Below, in pieces: positions 1-6,511 of a stretch of 10,462 nt of DNA; positions within the stretch are counted from its first letter, which is position 1; the number at the start of each line of letters is the position of its first letter. A program made the translations under genes and the position numbers. The notes under the pieces are model-generated. The model saw only the letters and a program-made list of their open reading frames with translations. It did no database searches and was not told the DNA's origin. Source of the DNA: Planctomycetota bacterium (GTDB lineage: Bacteria > Planctomycetota > Phycisphaerae > Sedimentisphaerales > Anaerohalosphaeraceae); contig VRUF01000061.1 of NCBI GenBank assembly GCA_019456245.1, positions 1 to 10,462 of the forward strand, written 5' to 3'.

Positions 1-836
1 TGCTTTATGATGCGGTGTGAGCCGGCGTTTTGTGGGGTGTCTATTCTGCCTGGTACTGCCATTACTTCCCGGTTGTAGCTTATGGCGGCTTCTACGGTTA
101 GCAGGGCCCCACTCCTTGCGGATGCTTCTACGACGATGGTTGCCAAAGAGAGTGCGGCGATGATGCGGTTTCTGGCTGGGAAGTTTTCGCTGAGCGGTTC
201 GTAGGTAAGGGGCAGCTCGCTTATGCATGCTCCGGAGCCGGGGATCATGGAGAAGAGTTTTTCGTTTTCCGGCGGGAAGATTCTGTTTAGTCCGCAGCCC
301 TGTACGGCGATGGTTCTGCCTTTTGCACTTAGAGCGCCGCGGTGGGCAGCGGTGTCTATGCCTCGTGCCATGCCGCTTACTATGGTGAAGCCGGCGCTTG
401 CGAGGAGATGGGCGAAACGAGATGACTGTTCGCTGCCGTAGGTGCTGCATCGACGGGAACCTACTATTGCGACGGCGAGGGCGTCGGATCTGTCGAAGTC
501 GCCTTTTACGTAGAGGATCGGCGGCGGGTCGTAGATGGATCTCAGGGCGGCGGGATAGCGCTCGTCCTGAGTGGTGATGAGCTTTACGCCGAGCTTGTCG
601 GCGAGGGCGAGTTCTTTTTGGGAATCGAAGTTGTTTCGGGTTGCGAAGATCCGCTGGGCAGTTATCGAGCCGACGCCTTCTATAGTTTGAAGTTCGGCCA
701 TTGATATTTCGAAAATACGGTCGACTGTGTGGAATCTTTTTAGCAGACGTTTGAATGTGACTGGGCCTACTCCTTCTGCACGGATTAGTTTAAGCCACTT
801 TTCGATGTCTGGCGAATGGGTGTCTTGTGTACCCAT
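1..836 (-). CDS. dprA: DNA processing protein DprA, partial (C-terminus beyond left edge)
   Basis: DprA (Smf) binds incoming single-stranded DNA in the cytoplasm and loads RecA during natural transformation; it is also widespread in bacteria not known to be competent. Read on the minus strand, 278 codons are present before the edge. A helix-hairpin-helix/SAM-like region lies at about residues 13-65. A Rossmann-like fold follows, with the family hallmarks IVGSRR (124-129), SGMARGID (154-161), FPARNRII (219-226), EASARSGALLT (237-247) and AVPGRID (260-266). The reading frame is open to the edge at GSHRIIK. Full-length members are usually about 360-380 residues, so roughly 85-100 residues, including any C-terminal winged helix, lie outside the window. 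The ATG at 836-834 is preceded by AGGAGG at an 8-nt spacing, which fixes the start. The gene is transcribed away from the oxidoreductase operon. Identification is secure. Confidence 0.96.
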   Translation of the reverse strand, partial: MGTQDTHSPDIEKWLKLIRAEGVGPVTFKRLLKRFHTVDRIFEISMAELQTIEGVGSITAQRIFATRNNFDSQKELALADKLGVKLITTQDERYPAALRSIYDPPPILYVKGDFDRSDALAVAIVGSRRCSTYGSEQSSRFAHLLASAGFTIVSGMARGIDTAAHRGALSAKGRTIAVQGCGLNRIFPPENEKLFSMIPGSGACISELPLTYEPLSENFPARNRIIAALSLATIVVEASARSGALLTVEAAISYNREVMAVPGRIDTPQNAGSHRIIK

Positions 837-1289
837 GGGAAAACCTCCTCGAATAATTTAAAAACCAAATTTCAAAAATCACAAACCGTGCCTTATTATA
901 TGGGTTATTGGTGGAATATTCAAAAAAAAAGATTGAAAATTCCATTCGGTACTTATTAAATTGCAGGTGTATTGATGTAATAACTATCGGATTTGAAAAT
1001 ATTGACGAAATAGATGATTATTCGATGCAGGTGGGAAAAGTGCAGGTTTTGAGGGCATGAGGCGGGTTTTCCGGCAATCTACATAGTTTAAATGGGTTAT
1101 TTACGGTAAAAGAAACGGCGATTTTTCGTTGTTAGTCTGTTGCATTTCCTGTAGGATAGTATACGGTTCGGCCGCCTTTGGCGGCAGTTCATTAGCTCTT
1201 ATACGAATTCCAGTTAATTCGAGCCGATAGGTGAATCCGAGCTTTATTTTGGATTTTAATTTTTGACGAGATGTCCTTAAGGTACTTGT
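837..1289. other. Divergent intergenic region between dprA and the oxidoreductase operon
   Basis: This 453-nt stretch has no convincing gene. Its left part holds the dprA promoter. The right part is the upstream region of the oxidoreductase operon, where no promoter stands out. Weak plus-strand candidates are TTGAAA (993-998), 17 nt, GATTAT (1016-1021), and TTGTTA (1129-1134), 17 nt, TAGGAT (1152-1157). A perfect GC stem (GCCGCC, loop TTT, GGCGGC) sits at 1171-1185 and would lie in the operon leader if transcription starts upstream. The ferredoxin start at 1290 has only a weak AAGG (1279-1282) as ribosome-binding site. Confidence 0.6.
895..923 (-). promoter_or_regulatory. sigma-70-type promoter of dprA
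   Basis: On the minus strand, TTGAAT (923-918), a 17-nt spacer and a perfect TATAAT (900-895) form a near-consensus housekeeping promoter. Transcription would begin at about 888 and leave a leader of about 50 nt containing the AGGAGG ribosome-binding site of dprA. Seen in the sequence; activity is inferred. Confidence 0.7.
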
Positions 1290-1526
1290 ATGGCAGATAT
1301 ACAAATCGATATTGAGCGTTGTAAGGGCTGCGGGCTTTGTGTTTTGCAGTGCGGGCACGGCTGTCTTAAGATGTCGGAAGATACCAATGAAAGCGGTAAT
1401 ACTTATGCCATGATAAATGGTAGTAAGGATAAGTGTACGGGGTGCGGGCTTTGCTGTCAGATGTGCCCGGATGTTGCGATCTCTATCTGCAATGAAAAAA
1501 CGAATACTAAAAAAAACAAGTCATAA
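1290..1526 (+). CDS. 2-oxoacid:ferredoxin oxidoreductase delta subunit (2x[4Fe-4S] ferredoxin)
   Basis: This 78-residue protein is a small dicluster ferredoxin that serves as the electron-transfer (delta) subunit of the enzyme encoded by the next three genes, passing electrons from the catalytic core to free ferredoxin. Two binding motifs are visible: C11-x2-C14-x2-C17-x3-C21 and C49-x2-C52-x2-C55-x3-C59-Pro. The second is canonical. In the first, the usual proline after the fourth cysteine is replaced by glycine (CGHGC). Extra cysteines are C25, C56 and C67. The C-terminal tail is lysine-rich. The 78-residue length fits the free-standing delta subunits of four-subunit enzymes. The ATG at 1290 follows a weak AAGG 7 nt upstream. 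The alpha gene starts 33 nt downstream, and first position in the operon agrees with this role. It could also act as a diffusible ferredoxin, but its place in the operon makes a subunit more likely. Confidence 0.9.
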   Translation: MADIQIDIERCKGCGLCVLQCGHGCLKMSEDTNESGNTYAMINGSKDKCTGCGLCCQMCPDVAISICNEKTNTKKNKS

Positions 1527-1559
1527 CTTTACGACAGTATTAATTGCCAGGGAAAAGTT

Positions 1560-2630
1560 TTGAGTAAAGTATCTAAAAAAGTATTGCTTAAGGGTAACGA
1601 AGTGATGGTCGAGGCGGCTCTTAGTGCGGGATGCCGTTTCTTTGCCGGTTATCCGATCACTCCGCAGAACGAGGTTCCCGAGTGTATGTCGCGGCGTATG
1701 CCTGAGGTTGGTGGAGTTTTTGTTCAGGCCGAGAGCGAAGTTGCGGCGATCAATATGATCTTCGGTGCGTCGGCGACGGGAACGCGATGTATGACGAGTT
1801 CTTCATCGCCTGGAATCAGCCTTAAGCAGGAAGGGATAAGTTATATTGCGGCCGGTGAACTCCCGTGCGTTATCGCCAATGTGCAGCGTGGGGGGCCGGG
1901 GCTTGGAAATATTCGCGCTTCGCAGGGCGATTACTTTCAGGCGGTTAAGGGTGGCGGACACGGGGATTACAAGCTTATCGTGCTTGCACCTTCTACGTTA
2001 CCTGAATTGTATGAGCTTACGCAAAATGCTTTCGACTATTCGGATTATTATCGCAACCCTGTGATGATCCTTGGTGACGGGATACTTGGTCAGATGGCTG
2101 AGCCGGTGGAGCTTAAGGAATATAAGCCGATAGTAACGCTGCCTGAAAAGGACTGGATACTGGATGGGTGCGAGGGGAGAGATCCGAGGGTAATCAAGAC
2201 GCTGTACCTGTATCCATCGGATTCACTCGCTGTGCATAACGCACATCTGAAGAAAAAATATGAGCAGATCGCGTCAGAGCTGGAGCTTTTCGAGGAGTAC
2301 AAGACCGAAGATTGCGAGCTTGTGATTGCGGCGTACGGGATGACGGCACGGATCGCTAAGGCTGCGATACGGCTTGCGAGAGATAAGGGGATGAAGGTTG
2401 GGTTGTTACGGCCTATCTCTTTGTGGCCCCTGGCGAATAGTGCCTTTATGAGATTGGCTGAAACGGCGAAGAAGTTTTTGGTGGTTGAGATGTCTAACGG
2501 ACAGTTTATCGAAGACGTTCGTTTGGCGACGGAGTGCAGTGTGCCGGTTGAGTTTTTCGGTTACGGGGGCGGTTGGTATCCGACTCCGGAAAATATTCTG
2601 GAACGTATTGAAAAGGTATACACCCTTTAG
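1560..2630 (+). CDS. vorB: 2-oxoacid:ferredoxin oxidoreductase alpha subunit, VorB type
   Basis: Alpha subunit of a cytoplasmic enzyme that oxidatively decarboxylates a 2-oxoacid to an acyl-CoA while reducing ferredoxin; it pairs with the beta subunit to form the thiamine diphosphate active site. The 356 residues contain the POR_N-like domain with GYPITP (30-35), QAESE (56-60), SSSSPGISLKQEG (80-92) and RGGPGLGN (110-117). A POR-II-like domain follows from about residue 245 (LVIAAYG, then LLRPISLWP at 282-290). The combination GYPITPQNE plus SSSSPGISLKQEG resembles proteins annotated as 3-methyl-2-oxobutanoate dehydrogenase subunit VorB. Related KorA proteins act on 2-oxoglutarate, so the substrate (branched-chain 2-oxoacid or 2-oxoglutarate) is not settled. 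The start is TTG at 1560, preceded by AGGGAAAAG at a suitable distance; no better start is near. The gap to the beta gene is unusually long, 106 nt. Confidence 0.93.
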   Translation: MSKVSKKVLLKGNEVMVEAALSAGCRFFAGYPITPQNEVPECMSRRMPEVGGVFVQAESEVAAINMIFGASATGTRCMTSSSSPGISLKQEGISYIAAGELPCVIANVQRGGPGLGNIRASQGDYFQAVKGGGHGDYKLIVLAPSTLPELYELTQNAFDYSDYYRNPVMILGDGILGQMAEPVELKEYKPIVTLPEKDWILDGCEGRDPRVIKTLYLYPSDSLAVHNAHLKKKYEQIASELELFEEYKTEDCELVIAAYGMTARIAKAAIRLARDKGMKVGLLRPISLWPLANSAFMRLAETAKKFLVVEMSNGQFIEDVRLATECSVPVEFFGYGGGWYPTPENILERIEKVYTL

Positions 2631-2638
2631 GGTGATAA

Positions 2639-2713
2639 ATGTTCGCGTTGACAATTGTAATTTCTTATTTAGAAGCAACTTACCGCGAACTAAACGGTAA
2701 TTTTCAATCGTAA
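2639..2713 (+). CDS. Possible 24-residue small ORF in the alpha-beta gap
   Basis: An ATG at 2639 opens a 24-codon frame ending with TAA at 2711-2713. It fills most of the gap between the alpha and beta subunit genes. The peptide begins MFALTIVISYLEATY and resembles nothing I recognise. AGGGTG (2629-2634), which overlaps the alpha stop codon, would be its ribosome-binding site at a 4-nt spacing. The frame differs from that of beta (start 2737). It could be a translational-coupling or leader peptide, or a chance frame. Short length and absence of homology keep confidence low. Confidence 0.22.
   Translation: MFALTIVISYLEATYRELNGNFQS
2641..2704 (+). promoter_or_regulatory. Two mutually exclusive stems in the alpha-beta gap (candidate attenuator)
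   Basis: GTTCGCG (2641-2647) can pair perfectly with CGCGAAC (2684-2690). Alternatively TTACCG (2680-2685) can pair perfectly with CGGTAA (2695-2700), which is followed by TTTTC like a weak terminator. The two pairings share bases 2684-2685, so they exclude each other. An 8-bp palindrome ACAATTGT lies at 2651-2658. The pairings are seen directly; a regulatory role is inference. Confidence 0.3.
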
Positions 2714-2736
2714 TCAGTATGAGCTTAGGAAATGCG

Positions 2737-3474
2737 ATGAATTTTTGCAGAACAGAAAGTCTTATTGATACCGTGACGCATTATTGTCCGGGCTGCGGGC
2801 ACGGTATAATTCACCGGCTTGTGGCAGAGGTTCTGGACGAACTTGGGGTGCGTGAAAAAACGATCGCGACGGCGCCTGTCGGTTGCGCGGTTCTGTTCTA
2901 TAATTATATGAAGTGCGATATCATCGAGTGCGCCCATGGGAGGAGCCCGGCGGTTGCGACGGCGATAAAACGCTTACTGCCGGAAAACGTTGTGTTTACT
3001 TATCAGGGTGACGGCGATCTTGCGGCAATCGGGATGGCTGAGACTATCCATGCGGCAAATCGGGGCGAAAATATTACTGTGATATTCGTTAATAACGCTA
3101 TCTATGGTATGACTGGGGGGCAGATGGCTCCTACGACACTGTTGGGGCAGATGTCTACGACCACCGAAGCGGGACGCGGTAATAATCAGGAAGGGCCGCC
3201 GATTAAGGTTTGCGAACTTTTGAGTATGCTGGACGGGGTTACTTACCTTGAACGGGTTGCGGTTAACGATGCCAAGAATGTGATCAAGACAAAAAAGGCA
3301 ATCCGTAAGGGATTTTTGAACCAGATCGAGGGGCGTGGATTTTCGATGGTTGAAGTGCTTTCGATGTGTCCTACTGACTGGAAAGTCAGCCCTTTGAAAG
3401 CGGCAGAGTTTGTGAATATCGATATGAAGAGCGTTTTCCCGCTTGGCGTTTACAAGGATGAAGATGGCCAGTAA
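2737..3474 (+). CDS. 2-oxoacid:ferredoxin oxidoreductase beta subunit (thiamine diphosphate-binding)
   Basis: Catalytic beta subunit (KorB/VorA-like), which binds thiamine diphosphate and, in this family, a [4Fe-4S] cluster. Using the start at 2737 it has 245 residues. CPGCG (17-21) is at the N-terminus. AHGRSPAVATAIK (66-78) is a hallmark of this subunit. The thiamine diphosphate motif runs from GDGD (91-94) to NN (119-120). GMTGGQMAPTT (124-134) and CPTDW (211-215) follow, the latter typical of the C-terminal part. I prefer ATG 2737 over the in-frame ATG at 2719 because AGGA (2727-2730) lies 6 nt before 2737 whereas 2719 has no ribosome-binding site; the longer form would add six residues. 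The gene overlaps the following gamma gene by 11 nt, which suggests translational coupling. The subunit type is secure; the substrate cannot be read from the motifs. Confidence 0.94.
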   Translation: MNFCRTESLIDTVTHYCPGCGHGIIHRLVAEVLDELGVREKTIATAPVGCAVLFYNYMKCDIIECAHGRSPAVATAIKRLLPENVVFTYQGDGDLAAIGMAETIHAANRGENITVIFVNNAIYGMTGGQMAPTTLLGQMSTTTEAGRGNNQEGPPIKVCELLSMLDGVTYLERVAVNDAKNVIKTKKAIRKGFLNQIEGRGFSMVEVLSMCPTDWKVSPLKAAEFVNIDMKSVFPLGVYKDEDGQ

Positions 3475-4021
3475 GCAAGCAAAGATCGTCATAGCAGGGT
3501 TTGGAGGCCAAGGCATCGTTCTGGCTGGGAATATCATCGCGCGCGCGTGCGTGAAGGAGGATAAACATGTGGCGGGTATGGTGTCTTACGGTGCGGAGAT
3601 GCGCGGGGGGACGGCGAACGCGACGGTGATCGTATCTGACGAGGAAATTGCCAGCCCTTTCGTGGAAAAACCAAATATGGCAATCATCCTTAACCAGCCT
3701 TCGCTTGATAAGTTCGAGGACAGGATCGTAAGCGGCGGACTTGTGGTGGTAAATTCTACGCTGGTTATGCGGGATGTCGTTCGGAAAGATATTGAGGTTG
3801 TGAAAGTCGATGCGTTGGAAATAGCGAAGTGGCTTGGGAATGCGAGAGTGGCTAATGTTGTGGCACTTGGGGCATTTATCAGCAAAACTGGTATCCTTAA
3901 GATGGAGAGCATTGCAAGTGCGATCGAAGATCTTTTTGCAAGGAAAAAGGCCGCTCTTATCGCAATCAACAAGAAGGCGCTGCAAGAGGGGATGAAAGTC
4001 GCTTCACGACTGGAGAGTTGA
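3464..4021 (+). CDS. 2-oxoacid:ferredoxin oxidoreductase gamma subunit
   Basis: Gamma subunit of the same enzyme (POR domain family, PF01558-like), which completes the delta-alpha-beta-gamma set. It is 186 residues from ATG 3464, close to the usual 180-190. Hallmarks are GFGGQGIVLAG (12-22) and SYGAEMRGGTA (41-51), both diagnostic for this subunit. The start at 3464 is chosen because AAGGA (3454-3458) lies 5 nt upstream. The upstream in-frame candidates TTG 3443 and ATG 3458 lack a well-placed ribosome-binding site. The start lies inside the end of the beta gene, an 11-nt overlap. It is the last gene of the operon; a strong terminator follows about 60 nt after the TGA. No truncation or missing motif is seen. 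Confidence 0.94.
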   Translation: MASKQAKIVIAGFGGQGIVLAGNIIARACVKEDKHVAGMVSYGAEMRGGTANATVIVSDEEIASPFVEKPNMAIILNQPSLDKFEDRIVSGGLVVVNSTLVMRDVVRKDIEVVKVDALEIAKWLGNARVANVVALGAFISKTGILKMESIASAIEDLFARKKAALIAINKKALQEGMKVASRLES

Positions 4022-4081
4022 GAGTAAAAAAAGATGAATATCCAATAATGAAGTGTTCGCTTCGCTCAATTAAAGTAGCTA

Positions 4082-4123
4082 TCAAAAAGGCAGGGCTATA
4101 ATACTTTTTCCCTGCCTTTTTGA
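4082..4123. terminator. Bidirectional Rho-independent terminator
   Basis: TCAAAAAGGCAGGG (4082-4095) and CCCTGCCTTTTTGA (4110-4123) form a perfect 14-bp inverted repeat with a 14-nt loop. The G+C core is flanked by A-runs and T-runs on both sides, so it can stop transcription from the oxidoreductase operon (plus) and from the activator gene (minus), which converge here. A TATAAT in the loop has no -35 partner and is taken as coincidence. Confidence 0.9.
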
Positions 4124-4294
4124 TTCTTCCTGATTGTTACCTCTTATTATTTGATTTGCTATCTTCTACATCATTTAATAAGCCTTTGCAATCTTTCTGA
4201 ATCTACCAATACTACGCTGAGAGTAAAAAGTTGTTTTACTAAAGCACGAGGGAACCTCTATAAAATCATTTTGGCGAGCCGACGAGCATAATTT

Positions 4295-5821
4295 CTATAA
4301 ATATTTTGGTAGGATGTCGTATTTTTTTATTTTGTATCCCAGTATTCTCTCTGTTACCGCTAACTCCTGTGCAGCTTTTCTCTGGCGTCCACCATTTCTC
4401 TTTAGGGCATCTACGATGATCTCTTTTTCCTTGTTTTCGATTATCTCCGTCAGGGATCGTCCCTCGATATTTTCTGTTTTCTTTACCATCTGGAGCGATG
4501 GTGGCAGATGCTCGGAACGAATGACATCTTCGTTGCATAGGAGTACCGCCCTTTCGATGCAATTTTCGAGCTCTCGGACATTTCCCGGCCAGTGATAGCT
4601 TGTAAGCATCTGGATTGCCGGTGTTGAGATGCGGTTTATGTCCTTGCTGTTTTCGGCTGCGTATTTTTCGAGAAAAGTGTCTGCCAGGAGCATAACATCG
4701 TTTTTACGTTCTCTAAGCGCCGGCAGGAAGATGGGGAAGACGTTTATCCTGTAGTAAAGGTCTTCGCGAAAAACCCCGTTTTTAATTTCCTCTTCAAGAT
4801 TTTTGTTCGTTGCAACGATGATCCTGACGTTAGTCTTTATGGTTTCTGTTCCACCAACTCTCTCGAATTCCTTGAACTGTATGGCACGGAGGAGTTTGAC
4901 CTGGAGGTTTAATGAAAAGTCTCCTATCTCATCGAGGAAAATGGTTCCTCCGTGTGCCATCTCAAAACGTCCGATCTTTCGTTCGAGGGCGCCTGTGAAA
5001 GCGCCCTTTTCATGACCGAAGAGTTCCGATTCCAGGAGAGTTTCCGGAAGTGCGGTGCAGTTGATCTTTACGAAGGGTTTGTCTGCGCGGAGAGAATTGT
5101 AATGAACCGCGTGAGCTACGAGATCCTTGCCGGTTCCGCTTTCGCCGCGTATCAGTACCGTTGCATTGCTGTTTGCGACCTGCTCTATGAGACGGTATAT
5201 CTCCTGCATGGCGTTGCTTGTTCCGATCATATTGTGCACGTTGAAACGCTTTTTCAGTTCCGATCTAAGCCTTTCGTTTTCGATTGTTAACTGGCGTTTG
5301 TCAGACTTTATGAGGTTGTCAAGCTTTACTGCCTGGGCTACCATTGTTGCGATGATCTCCAGGAGATGTACGTTCGATTCGAAATCGTCGCCTGGCTTTG
5401 CCTTTCGGTCTACACTGATAGCACCGATGGTGCGGCCTTCGAGCTTGATAGGTACACAGAAGAACGCCAGCCGCTGGCCCTTTGTTTTTGGCCGGGTACC
5501 TGTCTTTGCGAGAAACCTTGGATCCTTGTGAATGTCGGGTATTACGACTTCTTTTCCGGTTTCGACGACCATTCCAGTGATGCCTTCTCCGACTTTGTAT
5601 GTTCCTCGTTTTTTCAGTTCCAGACTGAGGCCATGGGCGACCTGTATATCAATCATTTCGGTATCAGGGTTTAGAAGTGTAATCGTGCCCCTTTGGAGCT
5701 TTAAATGCGTGTCAAGAGTCTTGAGCAGGGATTCGAGAGTGTTTTCAAGATGCAGCGAGTCCGTAAATGCCCTTGCAACATCGCTTAGTACCTCTACATC
5801 ACGTGTCAATTTTTTTGCCAT
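4295..5821 (-). CDS. Sigma-54-dependent transcriptional activator, NifA-like (GAF, AAA+, Fis-type HTH)
   Basis: Cytoplasmic bacterial enhancer-binding protein that remodels sigma-54 RNA polymerase by ATP hydrolysis. The 508 residues divide into an N-terminal GAF sensor (about 10-165), a linker helix (165-195), an AAA+ domain (about 197-430) and a Fis-type DNA-binding HTH (about 478-503). Visible motifs are Walker A GESGTGKD (226-233), the sigma-54-contacting GAFTGA loop (273-278), Walker B with FLDE (295-298), arginine-finger region FREDLYYR (351-358) and WPGNVREL (411-418). All appear intact. GAF and overall layout resemble NifA, but no nif gene is in the window and I see no NifA-type cysteine motif in the linker, so the effector and target are unknown. 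ATG 5821-5819 is preceded by AGGGA at a 7-nt spacing. The gene is divergent from the HMA-lipoprotein unit and convergent with the oxidoreductase operon. Confidence 0.93.
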   Translation of the reverse strand: MAKKLTRDVEVLSDVARAFTDSLHLENTLESLLKTLDTHLKLQRGTITLLNPDTEMIDIQVAHGLSLELKKRGTYKVGEGITGMVVETGKEVVIPDIHKDPRFLAKTGTRPKTKGQRLAFFCVPIKLEGRTIGAISVDRKAKPGDDFESNVHLLEIIATMVAQAVKLDNLIKSDKRQLTIENERLRSELKKRFNVHNMIGTSNAMQEIYRLIEQVANSNATVLIRGESGTGKDLVAHAVHYNSLRADKPFVKINCTALPETLLESELFGHEKGAFTGALERKIGRFEMAHGGTIFLDEIGDFSLNLQVKLLRAIQFKEFERVGGTETIKTNVRIIVATNKNLEEEIKNGVFREDLYYRINVFPIFLPALRERKNDVMLLADTFLEKYAAENSKDINRISTPAIQMLTSYHWPGNVRELENCIERAVLLCNEDVIRSEHLPPSLQMVKKTENIEGRSLTEIIENKEKEIIVDALKRNGGRQRKAAQELAVTERILGYKIKKYDILPKYL

Positions 5822-5850
5822 TTTTCAGTCCCTATGTACGTTTTTCTACT

Positions 5851-5876
5851 TGATTGTCCCCTGGCAGGGACGATCA
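5851..5876. promoter_or_regulatory. 10-bp dyad in the activator leader (candidate operator or RNA hairpin)
   Basis: TGATTGTCCC (5851-5860) and GGGACGATCA (5867-5876) are inverted repeats of nine Watson-Crick pairs plus one G-T pair around a 6-nt loop. The dyad lies between the predicted activator promoter and its start codon, with no T-run to make it a terminator. GATTGTC from the left arm recurs at 5891-5897. It could be a binding site, perhaps for autoregulation, or a leader hairpin; which one is unknown. Confidence 0.45.
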
Positions 5877-5912
5877 TACAATTTCGTATCGATTGTCGTC
5901 CAATGTAACATA

Positions 5913-5941
5913 ATCGTACATGGAGCACAAGAAAATTACAA
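5913..5941 (-). promoter_or_regulatory. Probable sigma-70-type promoter of the activator gene
   Basis: On the minus strand, TTGTAA (5941-5936), a 17-nt spacer and TACGAT (5918-5913) give a plausible housekeeping promoter about 85 nt before the activator start. A small dyad, CAGAC (5950-5954) and GTCTG (5959-5963) with a 4-nt loop, lies just upstream of the -35. Confidence 0.45.
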
Positions 5942-6007
5942 TTACGTCCCAGACACCCGTCTGCAAAGCTAAAATCGGTCATCCATTAAGTGACAACCAC
6001 TTTTTGA

Positions 6008-6035
6008 TTGATATTTTTCGTGCGTTTGGTATACT
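6008..6035 (+). promoter_or_regulatory. Extended -10 sigma-70-type promoter of the HMA-lipoprotein/beta-barrel unit
   Basis: TTGATA (6008-6013), a 16-nt spacer and TATACT (6030-6035) with an extended -10 TG at 6027-6028. Transcription would start at about 6042, leaving a leader of about 130 nt before the lipoprotein ATG. Confidence 0.6.
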
Positions 6036-6169
6036 TATGATTACACATTGGAAACGGTAAATAAATATATTGCCCCTATTGGCCCCTGTCTTCTATTACC
6101 TTTAATGGCACAGATGGGAATTTATCAAGAAAGAATTATTATGATCAATATGAGAAAGGATATAAGAGT

Positions 6170-6490
6170 ATGAAGCGATATTTGTTTTTGCTTTTAATTT
6201 TGATGTTGTTCTGTGGGATTGGCTGCAATGACAGCAATAAAGTCCAGACTGTGGAATCTGTGGAAGAATCTGAAACTCGCGTGTACGAGGTTTTCGGTAT
6301 GAACTGTCCCGGTTGCCATGGAGGTTTGGAAAAACTTGTTAAAAAGATTCCCGCCGTTGAAGGGGCCAAGGCTAATTGGTTGCAAAAGCAACTGGTAGTT
6401 ACGGTACGCCCTGAATTCAAATTGAATGATGAGGATATTTATGACGCAATCCGACGGGCGAATTTTACGCCTGGTAATCCGATTAAATAG
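6170..6490 (+). CDS. Lipoprotein with heavy-metal-associated (HMA) domain
   Basis: A 106-residue predicted lipoprotein carrying one HMA (Atx1/CopZ/MerP-like) metal-binding domain. The N-terminus is a typical signal peptide, MKRY followed by a leucine-rich core, ending in a lipobox-like GIGC with Cys19 as the lipid-attachment site. A short acidic linker (about 20-36) leads into the HMA domain (about 37-103). Its metal-binding loop is GMNCPGC (43-49), with Cys46 and Cys49 the expected ligands for Cu(I), Zn(II), Hg(II) or similar. The domain ends in AIRRANF, where HMA domains often have a glycine-tyrosine pair. The ATG at 6170 follows AAAGGA at a 9-nt spacing. Most HMA chaperones are cytosolic or unanchored, so a membrane-anchored periplasmic form is less usual. 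The beta-barrel gene starts 21 nt downstream and is likely co-transcribed. Metal identity cannot be read from the sequence. Confidence 0.85.
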   Translation: MKRYLFLLLILMLFCGIGCNDSNKVQTVESVEESETRVYEVFGMNCPGCHGGLEKLVKKIPAVEGAKANWLQKQLVVTVRPEFKLNDEDIYDAIRRANFTPGNPIK

Positions 6491-6511
6491 TCTCTTAGAA
6501 AGCACTCAAAA

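Larger units (their letters stand above)
5822..6169. other. Divergent control region between activator and HMA-lipoprotein genes
   Basis: These 348 nt contain no gene that I can support. They hold the activator promoter and leader dyad on the left and the lipoprotein promoter on the right, with small repeats between: GCCCCT occurs twice (6072-6077 and 6082-6087). I looked for sigma-54 elements and for TGT-N10-ACA activator sites and found only near misses, so a link between the activator and the divergent pair is not shown by the sequence. Confidence 0.6.

Noticed and set aside
1101..1358. 85-codon minus-strand frame upstream of and overlapping the ferredoxin gene
   Set aside because: It overlaps the ferredoxin N-terminus, its sequence is low in recognisable features, and it has no homology that I recognise.
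2648..2676. Perfect TTGACA at 2648-2653 as an internal promoter for the beta gene
   Set aside because: No -10-like hexamer lies 16-18 nt downstream (the bases there read around AGAAGC).
2974..3985. Long minus-strand open frames opposite the beta and gamma genes (2974-3537, 3386-3985, 3586-3972)
   Set aside because: They are antisense to genes with unmistakable family motifs, have no recognisable domains and overlap each other.
4019..4229. 12-nt direct repeat TGAGAGTAAAAA at 4019-4030 and 4218-4229 as possible attachment or insertion-site duplications
   Set aside because: The repeat is short and A-rich, its first copy overlaps the gamma stop codon, and there is no mobile gene or terminal inverted repeat between the copies.
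5894..5920. Two TGT...ACA pairs resembling the NifA upstream activator site
   Set aside because: Both have an 11-nt spacer instead of the required 10, and they sit on the activator's own promoter instead of upstream of a sigma-54 promoter.
4952..5972. Plus-strand open frames (4952-5290, 5127-5531, 5366-5674, 5532-5972) opposite the activator gene
   Set aside because: They are shadows of the activator gene, whose catalytic motifs are all intact on the minus strand.
6106..6120. TGGCAC at 6106-6111 as a possible sigma-54 -24 element before the HMA-lipoprotein gene
   Set aside because: The -12 position reads GGAA instead of TTGC, and a good extended -10 sigma-70 promoter lies upstream.
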